From positions 124,001 to 188,000 of the forward strand of contig NZ_JAAZWB010000084.1 in NCBI RefSeq assembly GCF_012524115.1: a stretch of 64,000 nt of DNA, read 5' to 3'. Positions 26,182 to 35,455 of the stretch are shown piece by piece; the stretch's first letter is position 1, and every line of letters starts with the position of its first letter. The translations under genes were made by a program, and so were the position numbers. Below the pieces are notes generated by a model. That model worked only from the letters and a program-made list of their open reading frames with translations. It was not told the origin of the DNA and ran no database searches. This DNA comes from Bacillus sp. RO1 (GTDB lineage Bacteria > Bacillota > Bacilli > Bacillales > Bacillaceae_I).

Positions 26182-26532
26182 ATGAGAGTTAACTTTGAAA
26201 AACTTCAAGCTAGACTTAAGCCCTTTGAAGTAAAAAACAAAGAGAAATCAGAAGTTGAGGATCGTTCCGGTACTGCTAAAGCAATTCACTATATATGGAC
26301 TCATACACCTACAAGTGAGATTGACTTTGATTCTTTTTCCGTAAAAGACGTGCAAAAGGCAATTGATGTTCTAAATGAACTGCCTCTGCATTGGGATGAT
26401 GGAGGAGAAACCTTTATCTGTGATCCAGATAACTTGTTAATGAGGTATAACACTATTTTATCTTTGATGTATTCAATAAATAAATCAAAGAAAAAGGTAT
26501 ATACAAAAAATGAAGAAGATATCTTCATTTGA
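26182..26532 (+). CDS. Hypothetical protein, 116 aa, in the E2/JAB/E1 operon
   Basis: A soluble protein with a charged start (RVNFEKLQARLKPFEVK) and a conserved-looking centre with LPLHWDDGGETFICDPDN. It has no membrane segment. ATG at 26182 follows GGAGG at good distance, whereas the earlier ATG lies in the binding site. Its place in the operon suggests a partner of the ubiquitin-like pathway, perhaps a counterpart of one of the small PRTRC proteins. No family is recognised. Confidence 0.55.
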   Translation: MRVNFEKLQARLKPFEVKNKEKSEVEDRSGTAKAIHYIWTHTPTSEIDFDSFSVKDVQKAIDVLNELPLHWDDGGETFICDPDNLLMRYNTILSLMYSINKSKKKVYTKNEEDIFI

Positions 26533-26547
26533 GAGGAGATTTTATTA

Positions 26548-27099
26548 ATGGAAATGGATGTCTATGATATGGATTCCTACACTATGTCTTTGAGTAACCT
26601 TTTCACGTTGAAACTCTTTCATGACTATGGTGTAAACGTGAGTAATTTTGATAATCCTATGGTTCACATTAACGGTTATCAAGAAGGGAATAGTCTGGAT
26701 ATTTTTGTTCAGGGTATTAGCTCGGTATTCCAGGGTGTTGAGACGTATGATTTTAATGAAAACAAATCGGAGGAATTTCAGCAAAAATATGGAGTTAGTT
26801 CTATGGAACTTGTAATAATCATTTCTAATCCCCTTCTTAAGAATGCTATTGAGCAAGATGAAAGAAAGGTTATTGGGATCATTAATGATTGTTGGATTGA
26901 ATTTCATGATGAATCAGTATGTATGTCCCTTCTTCCATCAAAAGAAGGTATCTCTATTTGTGTGGAGTATGTTCATACTTTTCATGAAATAACAGAAGCT
27001 TTATTAGAACTTCATAAGGTGTCCATTGATATAAATAAATGTCTGGAGGTACTACAACATGAAGTTGGAAGTGACAATAGACTCGACAAAGTTGCGTAA
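26548..27099 (+). CDS. Hypothetical protein, 183 aa, in the E2/JAB/E1 operon
   Basis: A mixed alpha/beta acidic protein, unrecognised. GAGGAG precedes the ATG. Its last 41 bases overlap the next gene, which indicates coupled translation with the E2-like protein. There is no C-terminal Gly-Gly, so it does not look like a classical ubiquitin-like modifier. Position is the only clue to function. Confidence 0.55.
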   Translation: MEMDVYDMDSYTMSLSNLFTLKLFHDYGVNVSNFDNPMVHINGYQEGNSLDIFVQGISSVFQGVETYDFNENKSEEFQQKYGVSSMELVIIISNPLLKNAIEQDERKVIGIINDCWIEFHDESVCMSLLPSKEGISICVEYVHTFHEITEALLELHKVSIDINKCLEVLQHEVGSDNRLDKVA

Positions 27100-27748
27100 T
27101 TTAAAGGATTATGTTGAAGTCAAACAAACAGAAAATGGTAGAGTGAGTAATTATCTTATGCAATTGAATGATCTGGTAGATCTTTTCTCTGCTTCTACAG
27201 AAACTACCATGTGGGAGAGTCCTATACTTCCTAAAAATTGTATTAAATATTCTGTAGCCCCACCAGGCTTACATGTGTATATCGAGATACCAAAAGGAAT
27301 ATGGGAAATTGAGTATTCCAACAAAAAAATTAAAGTTGGTTTTCCTAGACTTATTTTTCAATACCTTTTAAGTGAGAAGAGATTAACAAAAGAGAACGGC
27401 TACACCGTTATATTGAGTAAAATTGTAGCCGTCAAAGGGAAAAGAAGAATAACACAAACAACTCCACTCTTCGCCTTCCCTTACTCTCATGTAAATGAAA
27501 ATGCGCAGGTTTGTATGGGCGGTACAGAACTCCCCGATATCAAGTGTATTAGCGAATTAGAAAGTATGCACTCGTTATTCTTTAACTCACCATTTTCTAG
27601 TGATTATGGTGCAAAAACTACTACCGGGGATCCACTATGGAAGTTGTTCTTGGAGATTTTTAACGAAAACGAATTTAACGATGAGATTCTAGTACCAAAA
27701 CATGCCACTTTCAATTCATTTTTTGGTCTTGGAAAGTTTGAAAAATAA
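27059..27748 (+). CDS. E2-like protein (PRTRC protein B / Prok-E2_D type)
   Basis: The 229-residue protein resembles the PRTRC protein B family, proposed as prokaryotic E2-like. Features are a first region with PPGLHVYIEIPKGIWEI, then LFAFPYSHVNENAQVCMGG, where a cysteine follows the PF/Y..NV..N motif as in Prok-E2_D members. The C-terminal third is helical. E2 proteins carry a modifier as a thioester; that activity is inferred from family and neighbours (JAB and ThiF). The ATG lies inside the previous gene with GGAGG upstream. Confidence 0.68.
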   Translation: MKLEVTIDSTKLRNLKDYVEVKQTENGRVSNYLMQLNDLVDLFSASTETTMWESPILPKNCIKYSVAPPGLHVYIEIPKGIWEIEYSNKKIKVGFPRLIFQYLLSEKRLTKENGYTVILSKIVAVKGKRRITQTTPLFAFPYSHVNENAQVCMGGTELPDIKCISELESMHSLFFNSPFSSDYGAKTTTGDPLWKLFLEIFNENEFNDEILVPKHATFNSFFGLGKFEK

Positions 27749-27772
27749 TAAATTTTGAGAGGAGAAATAACA

Positions 27773-27803
27773 ATGACAATTGAACAAACAGACATTTTTT
27801 CTA
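27773..27803 (+). other. Exon 1 of the JAB gene, cut by a group II intron
   Basis: An ATG with GAGAGGAG upstream begins MTIEQTDIFS and runs to A27803, where intron sequence GTGCGAC starts. Joining to T30476 gives an in-frame codon ATG and continues FNITDEVAIKK. The last exon bases TTTCTA (27798-27803) are complementary to a TAGAAA loop in the intron. Confidence 0.8.
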
Positions 27804-30475
27804 GTGCGACACGTTCCTAACTGAAAAGGTTAGGCGCTAACTTAATAAGTTAGTAGAACTATTATTCCGAGAAGTCAAATGACTGGGTAACGCCATGAAG
27901 GGCTTCCTCTGATACTCCGACAGGCACAAAAGATAGGCATATATCTTATTGTCTGAAGCTCGGTAAAGGCGGCTGAAAGTTACCGTATCAAGTAATGTTG
28001 ACGAAAGCTGTCCAGAGGTGGATGGTGTAACTGATAGGCCGGGAGTCTACAAAATACCTATGATTAGAATGTTCTTAATGCTTTCATGTTTAGCTAGAAC
28101 TGACGAATCTCCGAATGTACGGGTCTATAAGATGACTGGATAGAAATGTCCAGGCACTCATTAAGAGTGGCAACCGTGGGTGAGTAAAAATTTGAAATAT
28201 GAAAACCCATAATGTGTTAAAGGCGCATTTCAAGTTGCAGGACTAAAGGAGAAATCTAAGGGTATATGCACAGATAGGAATAATGGAACGTGGTAAGTCT
28301 GCTACATGGAGGGTTTGCCCCCTACGAAATGGTTTAGGGAAAGTATTGATGATAACAGTCAAATACATAACCTAATTTAAGCAGATGAAGGTGGTGGCAC
28401 AGTACCTGTGAAGCGTCTAATGAACGTGGAGGGATAGCCACTAGTCTAACAGAAAGATTAAGTCCACTAATAAAAAGTAATCGTTTCTAATGAGTTATAA
28501 GGTTCGAGTAAGACTAAGAGTGGTTTTTCTCCTTTCAAGGAGGGACCGACTTATGACCAAGGAAAAGAAAACAAAGTTAAGGCACTCAGAATACTACTCA
28601 ACTCAAGAAAAACAAGATGAATTGTATTCAAGAAGCCTAAACAACAATAACTTTTATAACCTTATAGAACTTATGAGCAATGAAAATAACATAAGGCTAG
28701 CATATAGAAACATTAAGAGGAATAAAGGTAGCAAAACACCTGGGACTGATGGACTTACTATTAAAGATATCCAATGTCTCAGTATAGAAACAGTAATCTC
28801 AACGGTTAAATCCAAGTTCGATAGATACACTCCTCATTCTGTAAGAAGGGTGTTTATTGACAAACCAAATGGAGATAAGAGACCTTTAGGTATTCCTACT
28901 ATATGGGATAGAATCTTCCAGCAATGTATATTACAAATTCTAGAACCTATTTGCGAAGCTAAATTCCATAAACACAGCTATGGATTCAGACCTAACCGTA
29001 GTACACACCATGCTATTGCAAGAATGAATGACCTTATTAATAAAGGGAAAAAACATTATTGCGTAGACGTTGACATCAAAGGCTTCTTTGATAATGTGAA
29101 CCATGGAAAACTTCTCAAGCAAATATGGTCTCTTGGAATAAGAGATAAAGCACTACTTTGTATAATATCTCGTCTTCTTAAAGCTGAAATTGAGAGTGAA
29201 GGAAAACCGACCAAAGGAACACCACAAGGTGGCATCCTAAGTCCCCTACTCTCAAATATCGTGCTTAATGAGTTAGATTGGTGGATCAGTAACCAATGGG
29301 AAACTTTCAAAACAAGAAGAACCTATAGAACTGAAAAAAATAAATACGCCCCTCTCAAAAAGACTGGATTAAAGGAATGCTTTATCATCAGATACGCGGA
29401 CGATTTTAAAATCATGTGCAGTAATTACCACACCGCTCAACGGATATTTCACGCTACTATTGATTTTCTAGAATCCCGACTAGCACTTGAAATTAGTGCA
29501 GAAAAATCTAAGGTAATTAACCTTAAGAAAAAGGGCAGTGAATTTTTAGGTGTTAAAATCAAAGCCACCCAAAAAGGGAAAAAGTTTGTAGCGCAGTCCA
29601 AAATGACTGAAAAAGCTAAGGAAAAAGCTAAAACACTGATTAAATCACAAATCAAGAAAATCAAAGATAAACCTGATGCTGAAACTGTCTGGAACTATAA
29701 TGCAGTGGTAATGGGAATACAAAATTACTATTCAGTTGCTACCTTTATAACAATAGACCTAGCGGAGATTAACTACTCTATTAGAACCGTGCTACACAAC
29801 CGGTTAAGAGAAAATCTTGCAGAAGCAAATCAAGACCACATGACCAAAACCCTCAAAAAGCGATATGGCAAATACAAACCTAAACTTTGGAGAATTCAAG
29901 GAATGGTTTTAGTCCCCATATACGCTCAGAGGAATAAACCTGCTATGAACTTCTCCCAGGATACCTGTAACTACACAGCAAATGGGAGAACAAAAATTCA
30001 TAAAGGGTTAAAATGTGTTAGTCGTGAAACATTAAAGCTTCTTGCCAAATCCTATATCAGAGGTACAAGTATCGAGTACAATGATAACCGTATCTCCAAA
30101 TTTGTTGCTCAATATGGAAAATGCTTCATCCTAAAAGACGAACTTCATATTAATGAAATTCACTGTCACCACATAACTCCCAAAGAGTTCGGTGGAGATG
30201 ATAGCTATCACAATCTCACGATTGTCCATAAAGACATTCACAAATTAATACATTTGAAGGATAAGGACAAGATTACACACATACTCAAGAATCTTTCTCT
30301 TAATAAAGAACAACTTGCGAAGCTAAACAAGTTGAGGGTAAAAGCACACAGAGAAGCGATATAAGGTTAAGGACTAATCAAAGTTAGATGGAACGCCGTA
30401 TGCGGTGAAAATCGCACGTACGGTGTGAAGCGGGGGAAAAGTTGGAGATAACCTCAAAGACTTACCTATCGCTAC
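27804..30475 (+). mobile_element. Group II intron, apparently complete, 2.67 kb
   Basis: The 5' end is GTGCGACACG, matching the GUGYG consensus. The 3' part has a domain V-like hairpin (GCCGTATGCGGTGAAAATCG... pairing across 30393-30426) and ends CCTATCGCTAC (AY end). The loop TAGAAATG (28141-28148) on a CTGGA/TCCAG stem can be EBS1, with TAGAAA pairing to exon bases TTTCTA. An intact multi-domain RT/maturase is inside, in the same orientation as the host gene. Splicing restores the JAB frame exactly, so the intron is probably functional. Confidence 0.9.
28553..30364 (+). CDS. ltrA: Group II intron reverse transcriptase/maturase with HNH endonuclease
   Basis: The 603-residue protein has all domains: RT blocks (IPTIWDRIFQQCIL, YGFRPNRSTHHAI, VDIKGFFDNVNH, GTPQGGILSPLLSNI, and the catalytic FIIRYADDFKIMC near residue 280), a maturase X domain, and a C-terminal HNH nuclease (HCHHITPKEFGGDD...NLTIVHKDIHKLIH near 535). 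It should promote intron splicing and mobility by retrohoming. AAGGAGGG lies eight bases before the ATG; an earlier ATG at 28490 lies in intron structure. No disruption is visible. Confidence 0.95.
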   Translation: MTKEKKTKLRHSEYYSTQEKQDELYSRSLNNNNFYNLIELMSNENNIRLAYRNIKRNKGSKTPGTDGLTIKDIQCLSIETVISTVKSKFDRYTPHSVRRVFIDKPNGDKRPLGIPTIWDRIFQQCILQILEPICEAKFHKHSYGFRPNRSTHHAIARMNDLINKGKKHYCVDVDIKGFFDNVNHGKLLKQIWSLGIRDKALLCIISRLLKAEIESEGKPTKGTPQGGILSPLLSNIVLNELDWWISNQWETFKTRRTYRTEKNKYAPLKKTGLKECFIIRYADDFKIMCSNYHTAQRIFHATIDFLESRLALEISAEKSKVINLKKKGSEFLGVKIKATQKGKKFVAQSKMTEKAKEKAKTLIKSQIKKIKDKPDAETVWNYNAVVMGIQNYYSVATFITIDLAEINYSIRTVLHNRLRENLAEANQDHMTKTLKKRYGKYKPKLWRIQGMVLVPIYAQRNKPAMNFSQDTCNYTANGRTKIHKGLKCVSRETLKLLAKSYIRGTSIEYNDNRISKFVAQYGKCFILKDELHINEIHCHHITPKEFGGDDSYHNLTIVHKDIHKLIHLKDKDKITHILKNLSLNKEQLAKLNKLRVKAHREAI

Positions 30476-31398
30476 TGTTTAATATTACTGACGAAGTAGC
30501 AATTAAAAAACAGCAAGAGGAAGAAGCGAGAAAGAAACAACAAGCAGAGGCACGCAACCTTTTAGAAGCTGCGAAAAAGAATGCAGCAACAGGAACCAAT
30601 GGTAATGCGCCAGCTGCAAAAAAAGAAAGCGACCCATTTGAAGTGAATTTTGATACGAATATCTATCACCTTGGAGAGCAACTACCAATCACGGAATATT
30701 TCTCTACAGAGGAGATTGAGAACGGAATTGCTACAGTTTCAAAAGAGGAGACCAAGTATCAAAAAATCACCGGTGAGGAAGTAAGAAAAAGATTAGAGAA
30801 AGATTATCCAGATCTAGTAGCAGCTTATACTGAGATGGTCTATCTAAAGAAAAAGAATATTATAATTGCTGTACCAAAGGCAAAGAAGAAGGGACTCTCT
30901 AATTCAGAGAGTTCTTTTTCTACTAAGAAAATCCCTTTTTCCTTACTTAAAGACTTTATCTCTTTATCTAAGCAGTATTCTGAACGATTTGGAGTAGAGT
31001 TACATGCGGATATATACGTCAATGTAAAAACAATGGAGTTTTTTATGGACATTCCTCAACAAATTGTAAGTAGATTTTTAGTTCAACCTGTTGAAGAGGC
31101 ATATTCTATTGCTGAGAGATTGATGGACATTCCATTTAAAAAGGTGATGGAAATCCATTCGCACCATACAATGGGTGCTACCCCTTCTTCTATTGATGAT
31201 GAAAGTGAAAGGTGCCCTGGTATCTTATACGCTATTGTAGGGAGGGTGGACAATTTTTTTCCAGAGCTAACTCTACGGATATTTGATCCTGCTTCAGAGA
31301 GGCATATTAAGATTAACCCTTGTTTAATCTTTGAAAGTCCTTTTGATGACACGGTTAGCATTAATACAGATATGGTTGAGGTGTTAGAATATGTCTAA
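30476..31398 (+). CDS. JAB metallopeptidase-like protein (PRTRC protein A type), exon 2
   Basis: After splicing to exon 1 the product is 317 residues. The first 90 are helical and A/K/Q-rich. The C-terminal half is a JAB domain with MEIHSHHTMGATPSSIDDESE (E...HxH...S..D metal site). JAB proteins beside E1 and E2-like proteins act as isopeptidases in ubiquitin-like systems; here they match PRTRC protein A. Without splicing there is no normal start. The end overlaps the E1 gene by 8 bases. Confidence 0.78.
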
Positions 31399-32275
31399 AG
31401 TGTTGAATTTTTTAACTCCTGACTATAACTATTATCCTCCTAGTAATAAGAGACTATTTCCCGTAATTTGCCAAGTTGGAGTCGGCGGGACGGGCTCAGC
31501 AGTTGCACAACAGCTATCCCAAATGCTTATGATGTTTGGCAAAAAAAGTTACTATTGTTTAGCAGATCCAGATACTATTGAAAATAAGAATATCAATAAT
31601 CAACTATTTGTTGAAAGTAATATAGGAAAAAAGAAAGCGGAAATACTTGCTGGTAGATACAGCCAGGCTTATGGTATTCCTGTTCATTCTTTCACAGAGA
31701 GCTATATTGAAGATGTAAACGCGCTTAGGAGACTTTTTAATATTGACTACCATAGCTATTCAGGAAGTACAGACGTAGTGTTACCTATTCTCATCGGTTG
31801 TGTGGATAATAATTACACGCGGAGAATATTTCACGAATTATTTGAAACAGTACCAACACTATTATACTTAGATTCTGGAAACGAAAGTGCAGCTGTACCT
31901 AATGACTACCCAGTTAGACCTAAAAGCCAATGGACAGAAGATGAACTAAAAGACTATAACTTTAGTGGTTGGACTGGCCAGGTGTGCGCAGGTTTGAAGT
32001 GGCATGGTCAAACTATCTTGAAGCCAGTTGCTTCTAGATTCCCTGAAATCATGGTGGATGATGATGAAATTAAGCCTTCTCAGCTAAGTTGTGAGGAGTT
32101 AAGTGCATCAGATCCTCAAAGGTTGCAAACAAATAGAATGGCAGCTCTGGCACTGTGTTCCTATCTTTCTGAGTTATTTGAATGTGGTACCATCTCCAAG
32201 AGTTTAACAGTATTTCATGCCCAAAAGGGTTATATGAAAAGTGAACTAATAAATGAAAACACCCCATCTATTTAG
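31391..32275 (+). CDS. E1-like ThiF-family adenylyltransferase (PRTRC ThiF type)
   Basis: The 294-residue protein has the Rossmann loop QVGVGGTGSAVAQQL, then LADPDTIENKNINNQLF with the usual Asp and the Asn/Gln after it, GKKKAEILAGRY, and LIGCVDNNYTRR. This is the E1/ThiF fold that adenylates the C-terminus of a modifier protein. The gene follows JAB and E2-like genes in one operon, as in PRTRC sets. GAGGTG precedes the ATG within the end of the JAB gene. A terminator overlaps the final codons. Confidence 0.85.
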   Translation: MSKVLNFLTPDYNYYPPSNKRLFPVICQVGVGGTGSAVAQQLSQMLMMFGKKSYYCLADPDTIENKNINNQLFVESNIGKKKAEILAGRYSQAYGIPVHSFTESYIEDVNALRRLFNIDYHSYSGSTDVVLPILIGCVDNNYTRRIFHELFETVPTLLYLDSGNESAAVPNDYPVRPKSQWTEDELKDYNFSGWTGQVCAGLKWHGQTILKPVASRFPEIMVDDDEIKPSQLSCEELSASDPQRLQTNRMAALALCSYLSELFECGTISKSLTVFHAQKGYMKSELINENTPSI

Positions 32276-32290
32276 ATGAGGGTGTTTTTT
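32259..32290. terminator. Terminator after the E1-like gene
   Basis: ACACCC(CATCT) and (AGATG)AGGGTGT form a stem flanked by A4 and T6. It separates two convergent operons and includes the E1 stop codon. Confidence 0.85.
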
Positions 32291-32291
32291 C

Positions 32292-33158
32292 TTATGTTTG
32301 AGGAACTAGTTGATAGAATTCTTCTACCACCGATACATTTACTAAGACATTTGGTAACGGTATTTGATTTCTATTAGAAAAGCGATAGGCTATTTTTTGG
32401 GAAAATGATGTTATTTCATGATCAGCTATAATATTCAACATTTGGATATTAAGGATATAACCATTTACTTCTTCATTTGGAGTGTTAATAGCAATTGCTG
32501 TAATATCCCCTACTCTTTCTCGTTCGTCGTTTACGGTTGACCACCAATGAATATCCCAGGTTTCCACTTGGCTATTAATAGTTTGTAATTTTATATATGT
32601 TTGAGGAGTTATGAAGTTAAGATCGTACCCATTTCCTAATAGTGTTTTACTTTCTTTTATCTCCTGGATGTCTCTCTTCAATCTCTCATCTAAAAGAGCT
32701 TTTCTAGAACCGAGGCATGTTATATCAAAGATTACTTGGTTAACTAAATCGTATATATTTTCATAGTTTGTAATCATCCACATGACATATTTTTGAGTTG
32801 GAGCAGTTCTAATGATTTCTTTTAGAGTCTCTTGATAAGCTTTCCTTAACATGGACGGTACTTCATTTGTTAAAACACCAATCGGCTGCTCTAAAAACTC
32901 TTGTGGTAAGTTGGTATCTTCATCACGGAGAATTTCAAGCATTAGATAATATCCTTGGAAGAATTGACTCTTACACACCTCTTCAAATATTCTTTCAAAT
33001 TCATCGTGTTGCTCTTCACGCAATTGTTTTTTAAACTTTTGCGCATAAAAATATATATATCCTGAAAATTCATCCCTAAATTCTTGGTTAGTCTCAAAGT
33101 GTGACTGTAAAATCTCTGATGTGACAGTGGTGGTATATTTACTCTTCTCCATGTTCAT
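32292..33158 (-). CDS. Hypothetical protein, 288 aa
   Basis: A soluble, mainly helical protein with no signal peptide and no recognised motif. Its start overlaps the preceding lipoprotein gene by 20 bases, so it belongs to a three-gene minus-strand operon (unknown protein, lipoprotein, this protein) behind a GGGA-type leader. The leader links it to the transfer and pilus operons; the function is unknown. Confidence 0.6.
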   Translation of the reverse strand: MNMEKSKYTTTVTSEILQSHFETNQEFRDEFSGYIYFYAQKFKKQLREEQHDEFERIFEEVCKSQFFQGYYLMLEILRDEDTNLPQEFLEQPIGVLTNEVPSMLRKAYQETLKEIIRTAPTQKYVMWMITNYENIYDLVNQVIFDITCLGSRKALLDERLKRDIQEIKESKTLLGNGYDLNFITPQTYIKLQTINSQVETWDIHWWSTVNDERERVGDITAIAINTPNEEVNGYILNIQMLNIIADHEITSFSQKIAYRFSNRNQIPLPNVLVNVSVVEEFYQLVPQT

Positions 33159-33897
33159 TCTCTACATCTTCCTCCGTTTCTTTTGGGGCATCGGTGTTTT
33201 CTGGTGACTCTTCTTCTTTTTCTTCTTTAACGTTATCATCTATTTTTTCGTAAGGTGCTGAAGGACTTTCGCTTTCAAACTTCCACGAATCGCCTTCTTT
33301 CACAATAGAGATAATATAAAAAGCTTCATCGCCTTTTGCTAATGTATCTTTACGATAAAAGTATCCGCTGTTGCCGTTTTTGTCTAAAACAACTTCTGTA
33401 ACTTCATAATCAACAGGGATTAACCCTTTTTGCTCTTTAAGAATCCCTTGGACATTGCCAAATACTTGAAGCGCTTGTTTTTTATTATCGAGTACGTTTT
33501 CTTTGTAATAGGTTGTACTTTGTTTACTAAGGAATTCATAATACTCTTCTGGATTCCACTTCATAGAAAAGAAGTTATACGTTGCAAAAGCTACAGCTTT
33601 AGAAAACTCCACTTCGCTTGTGAATGTTTCCTTTTCAAGTATCAGATCTTTTATCTCTTTGGATTCTAATACTCTCATATCCTCTTTATCTATGTTTTCG
33701 AGTATTTCATCCAATGGCCGCTCCATCTCTTGATAAGCTTCCATCCTTTCTTCTTCCACTTTCTCTTGTGCTTGTATTTCTTTCTCTAAATCCTTCTTTA
33801 GTGCTTCTACTCTATCAATCTCTGATTCCAATCCTTTATTGTTACACCCCAGCAGAGTAACGCTTACTAAAGAACTGATAAACACACTACGCCATTT
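33139..33897 (-). CDS. Lipoprotein of unknown function
   Basis: The signal peptide ends in a lipobox (SVTLLGC), so the mature protein is probably lipid-anchored to the outer face of the membrane. A coiled coil (about residues 25-65) leads to a globular domain with FYIISIVKEGDSWKFE, and the tail is very acidic. ATG at 33897 follows GGAGGTC. It is the middle gene of a coupled operon and resembles accessory lipoproteins of conjugation regions in topology only. Confidence 0.68.
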   Translation of the reverse strand, partial: KWRSVFISSLVSVTLLGCNNKGLESEIDRVEALKKDLEKEIQAQEKVEEERMEAYQEMERPLDEILENIDKEDMRVLESKEIKDLILEKETFTSEVEFSKAVAFATYNFFSMKWNPEEYYEFLSKQSTTYYKENVLDNKKQALQVFGNVQGILKEQKGLIPVDYEVTEVVLDKNGNSGYFYRKDTLAKGDEAFYIISIVKEGDSWKFESESPSAPYEKIDDNVKEEKEEESPENTDAPKETEEDVENEHGEE

Positions 33898-34477
33898 CAT
33901 AAGACCTCCACTGCCTTTCTGCTCCATTTATGGCTCTAGTAATGTATTTTTTTTCGCTTTCATTTAAATAATTCGCTATTTCAACACATTCGGATAAGCC
34001 GATTTCTTTATTAATCGCGCTTAAGAGCAAATTAGGTACATCGAGTATTTTTAAGGTTTTAGGATTAGGTATAGCTAAAACACCTATTAACTTATGAATA
34101 AAGTAACTTATAGAGCGATTGGTTACGATGCTTTCCTGGCAATTTATCAATATCCCTTCTAATTGTCTTTTGCCAAACAGGATAATAAATAAATAAAGAA
34201 TATCTTGTGAAATATTTGCATTAACAAAGCTTTCTTTATTTTCATTCCATTTCGAAAGGATCTGACTATTATAGCTGTTAAACATTACTGAGCATTCTTG
34301 TGATTTTCTATCTATCCTCACATATAGACTTAGATCGTTTATAGATATATATTGTTTTAGATACTGTTCTTTTGAGGGATGATAGGAAAATATTATACTT
34401 TCTTTATTTCTGCATACCTCCCCTCCTCCTATCAATACAGAAACAGTTAGATCTTCCATTGCTTTTCTAATATTCAA
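33887..34477 (-). CDS. Hypothetical protein, 196 aa, start beside a poly-G tract
   Basis: A soluble protein with no recognised motif; its end overlaps the lipoprotein gene by 11 bases. Upstream on the minus strand lies G9 then AG, which also acts as the ribosome binding site. Two TTG codons follow; the second (34477) is six bases away and preferred. A leader hairpin and a good promoter precede it. Its role is unknown. Confidence 0.55.
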   Translation of the reverse strand: MNIRKAMEDLTVSVLIGGGEVCRNKESIIFSYHPSKEQYLKQYISINDLSLYVRIDRKSQECSVMFNSYNSQILSKWNENKESFVNANISQDILYLFIILFGKRQLEGILINCQESIVTNRSISYFIHKLIGVLAIPNPKTLKILDVPNLLLSAINKEIGLSECVEIANYLNESEKKYITRAINGAERQWRSYEMA

Positions 34478-34504
34478 TTTCAACTCCCCCCCCCTATATA
34501 AACA

Positions 34505-34566
34505 AAAAACCCCACCAATAAGTCAAAGGTCTTGTTCTAAACCTTTGTTTTATCAGTGGGGTGTCC
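34505..34566 (-). promoter_or_regulatory. Attenuator-like leader of the lipoprotein operon
   Basis: The minus-strand leader reads CATGGGACACCCCACTGATAA, with an inner AAAGG / CCTTT pairing, then TTGGTGGGGT and T6. GGG-ACA-CCC can pair in competition with the terminator stem, as in five other leaders. Confidence 0.65.
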
Positions 34567-34588
34567 CATGTATATTAAATTCTACTAA

Positions 34589-34617
34589 ATTATACTATCA
34601 GGAATTATATCTTTCAA
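34589..34617 (-). promoter_or_regulatory. Promoter of the lipoprotein operon
   Basis: TTGAAA (34612-34617) and TATAAT (34589-34594) on the minus strand are 17 bp apart. The -35 lies inside the 3' end of the recombinase gene. Confidence 0.72.
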
Positions 34618-35455
34618 TTGCTAATTTACTTAATTCGGCAGCTCGAACTTTTTCTATTCCTAATGTTTCTGCTATTTGGTCAATTACATAGTCTCTAGAA
34701 GTTTTTAGATAGTGCACATAGGCTATTCGTATATCATCTAACTTAAACCTCTTCGGTAGAGAGTAATCGTCTCTAATGTACTTTAAATAGGTATACAAGC
34801 TATCTATTTCAATCGGCACGAATTCATTGGTTTGCTGCCTTTTGGTGGTAAACACATATTCCCCTGGGTTAAATTGTGTATCTATATAAAACGATTCAAA
34901 CATAGTTGCGTCACTTTCTGTCAGCTGCACAATTCTATTCTTATTGTTTCTAGTTTGGATATGAATTGAAATGTTACCGTTAGAATTAATGGTAACATCA
35001 TCTTTGCGAAAATGGAATTCTGAAAAACGTAACCCATTTAAGGCAAGCACATAGATACATTTTGTCATTAAATTATATCGGCAATCGCTCAATATTCTGG
35101 ATTTCAAATCAAGTAGGAGCTTATATGAAATATCATTAGGTCCTGCATCTTGGACTTTCATCCGTTTAATTTTTACAGCAGGATCAATGGGAACTTTGTC
35201 ATTTTTCCATAAATAATCAAAAAAAGTCTTCAATACTGCTATGTGTTTATTGATACTATGAATGCTGTTGCCATCATTTAATTTTGATAGCATAAACCCT
35301 TTTATGTCAGAAGGATTAATTTCATGGAGCTCTGGTTGTTTTTTGTGTGTCGAATCAAGGTAAGCGAAGAACCACTCTACACAAGTTAGGTAAGTTGTAA
35401 TAGTTTTTTCTTTATACCCTTCATTTTCTAAATACTGCTTAAATCCATAGCTCAT
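34598..35455 (-). CDS. Tyrosine recombinase (XerC/D-like)
   Basis: The 285-residue protein has a SAM-like core-binding half (KQYLENEGYKEKTITTYL...) and a catalytic half with ALNGLRFSE (first Arg), RNNKNRIVQL (Lys region), DDIRIAYVHYL (weak HxxR) and a final ERYNS with the nucleophile tyrosine. The second Arg/His region is less conserved than in XerC/D. It may resolve plasmid multimers or mediate integration. ATG at 35455 follows GGGAGGGAG. Confidence 0.78.
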   Translation of the reverse strand: MSYGFKQYLENEGYKEKTITTYLTCVEWFFAYLDSTHKKQPELHEINPSDIKGFMLSKLNDGNSIHSINKHIAVLKTFFDYLWKNDKVPIDPAVKIKRMKVQDAGPNDISYKLLLDLKSRILSDCRYNLMTKCIYVLALNGLRFSEFHFRKDDVTINSNGNISIHIQTRNNKNRIVQLTESDATMFESFYIDTQFNPGEYVFTTKRQQTNEFVPIEIDSLYTYLKYIRDDYSLPKRFKLDDIRIAYVHYLKTSRDYVIDQIAETLGIEKVRAAELSKLAIERYNS

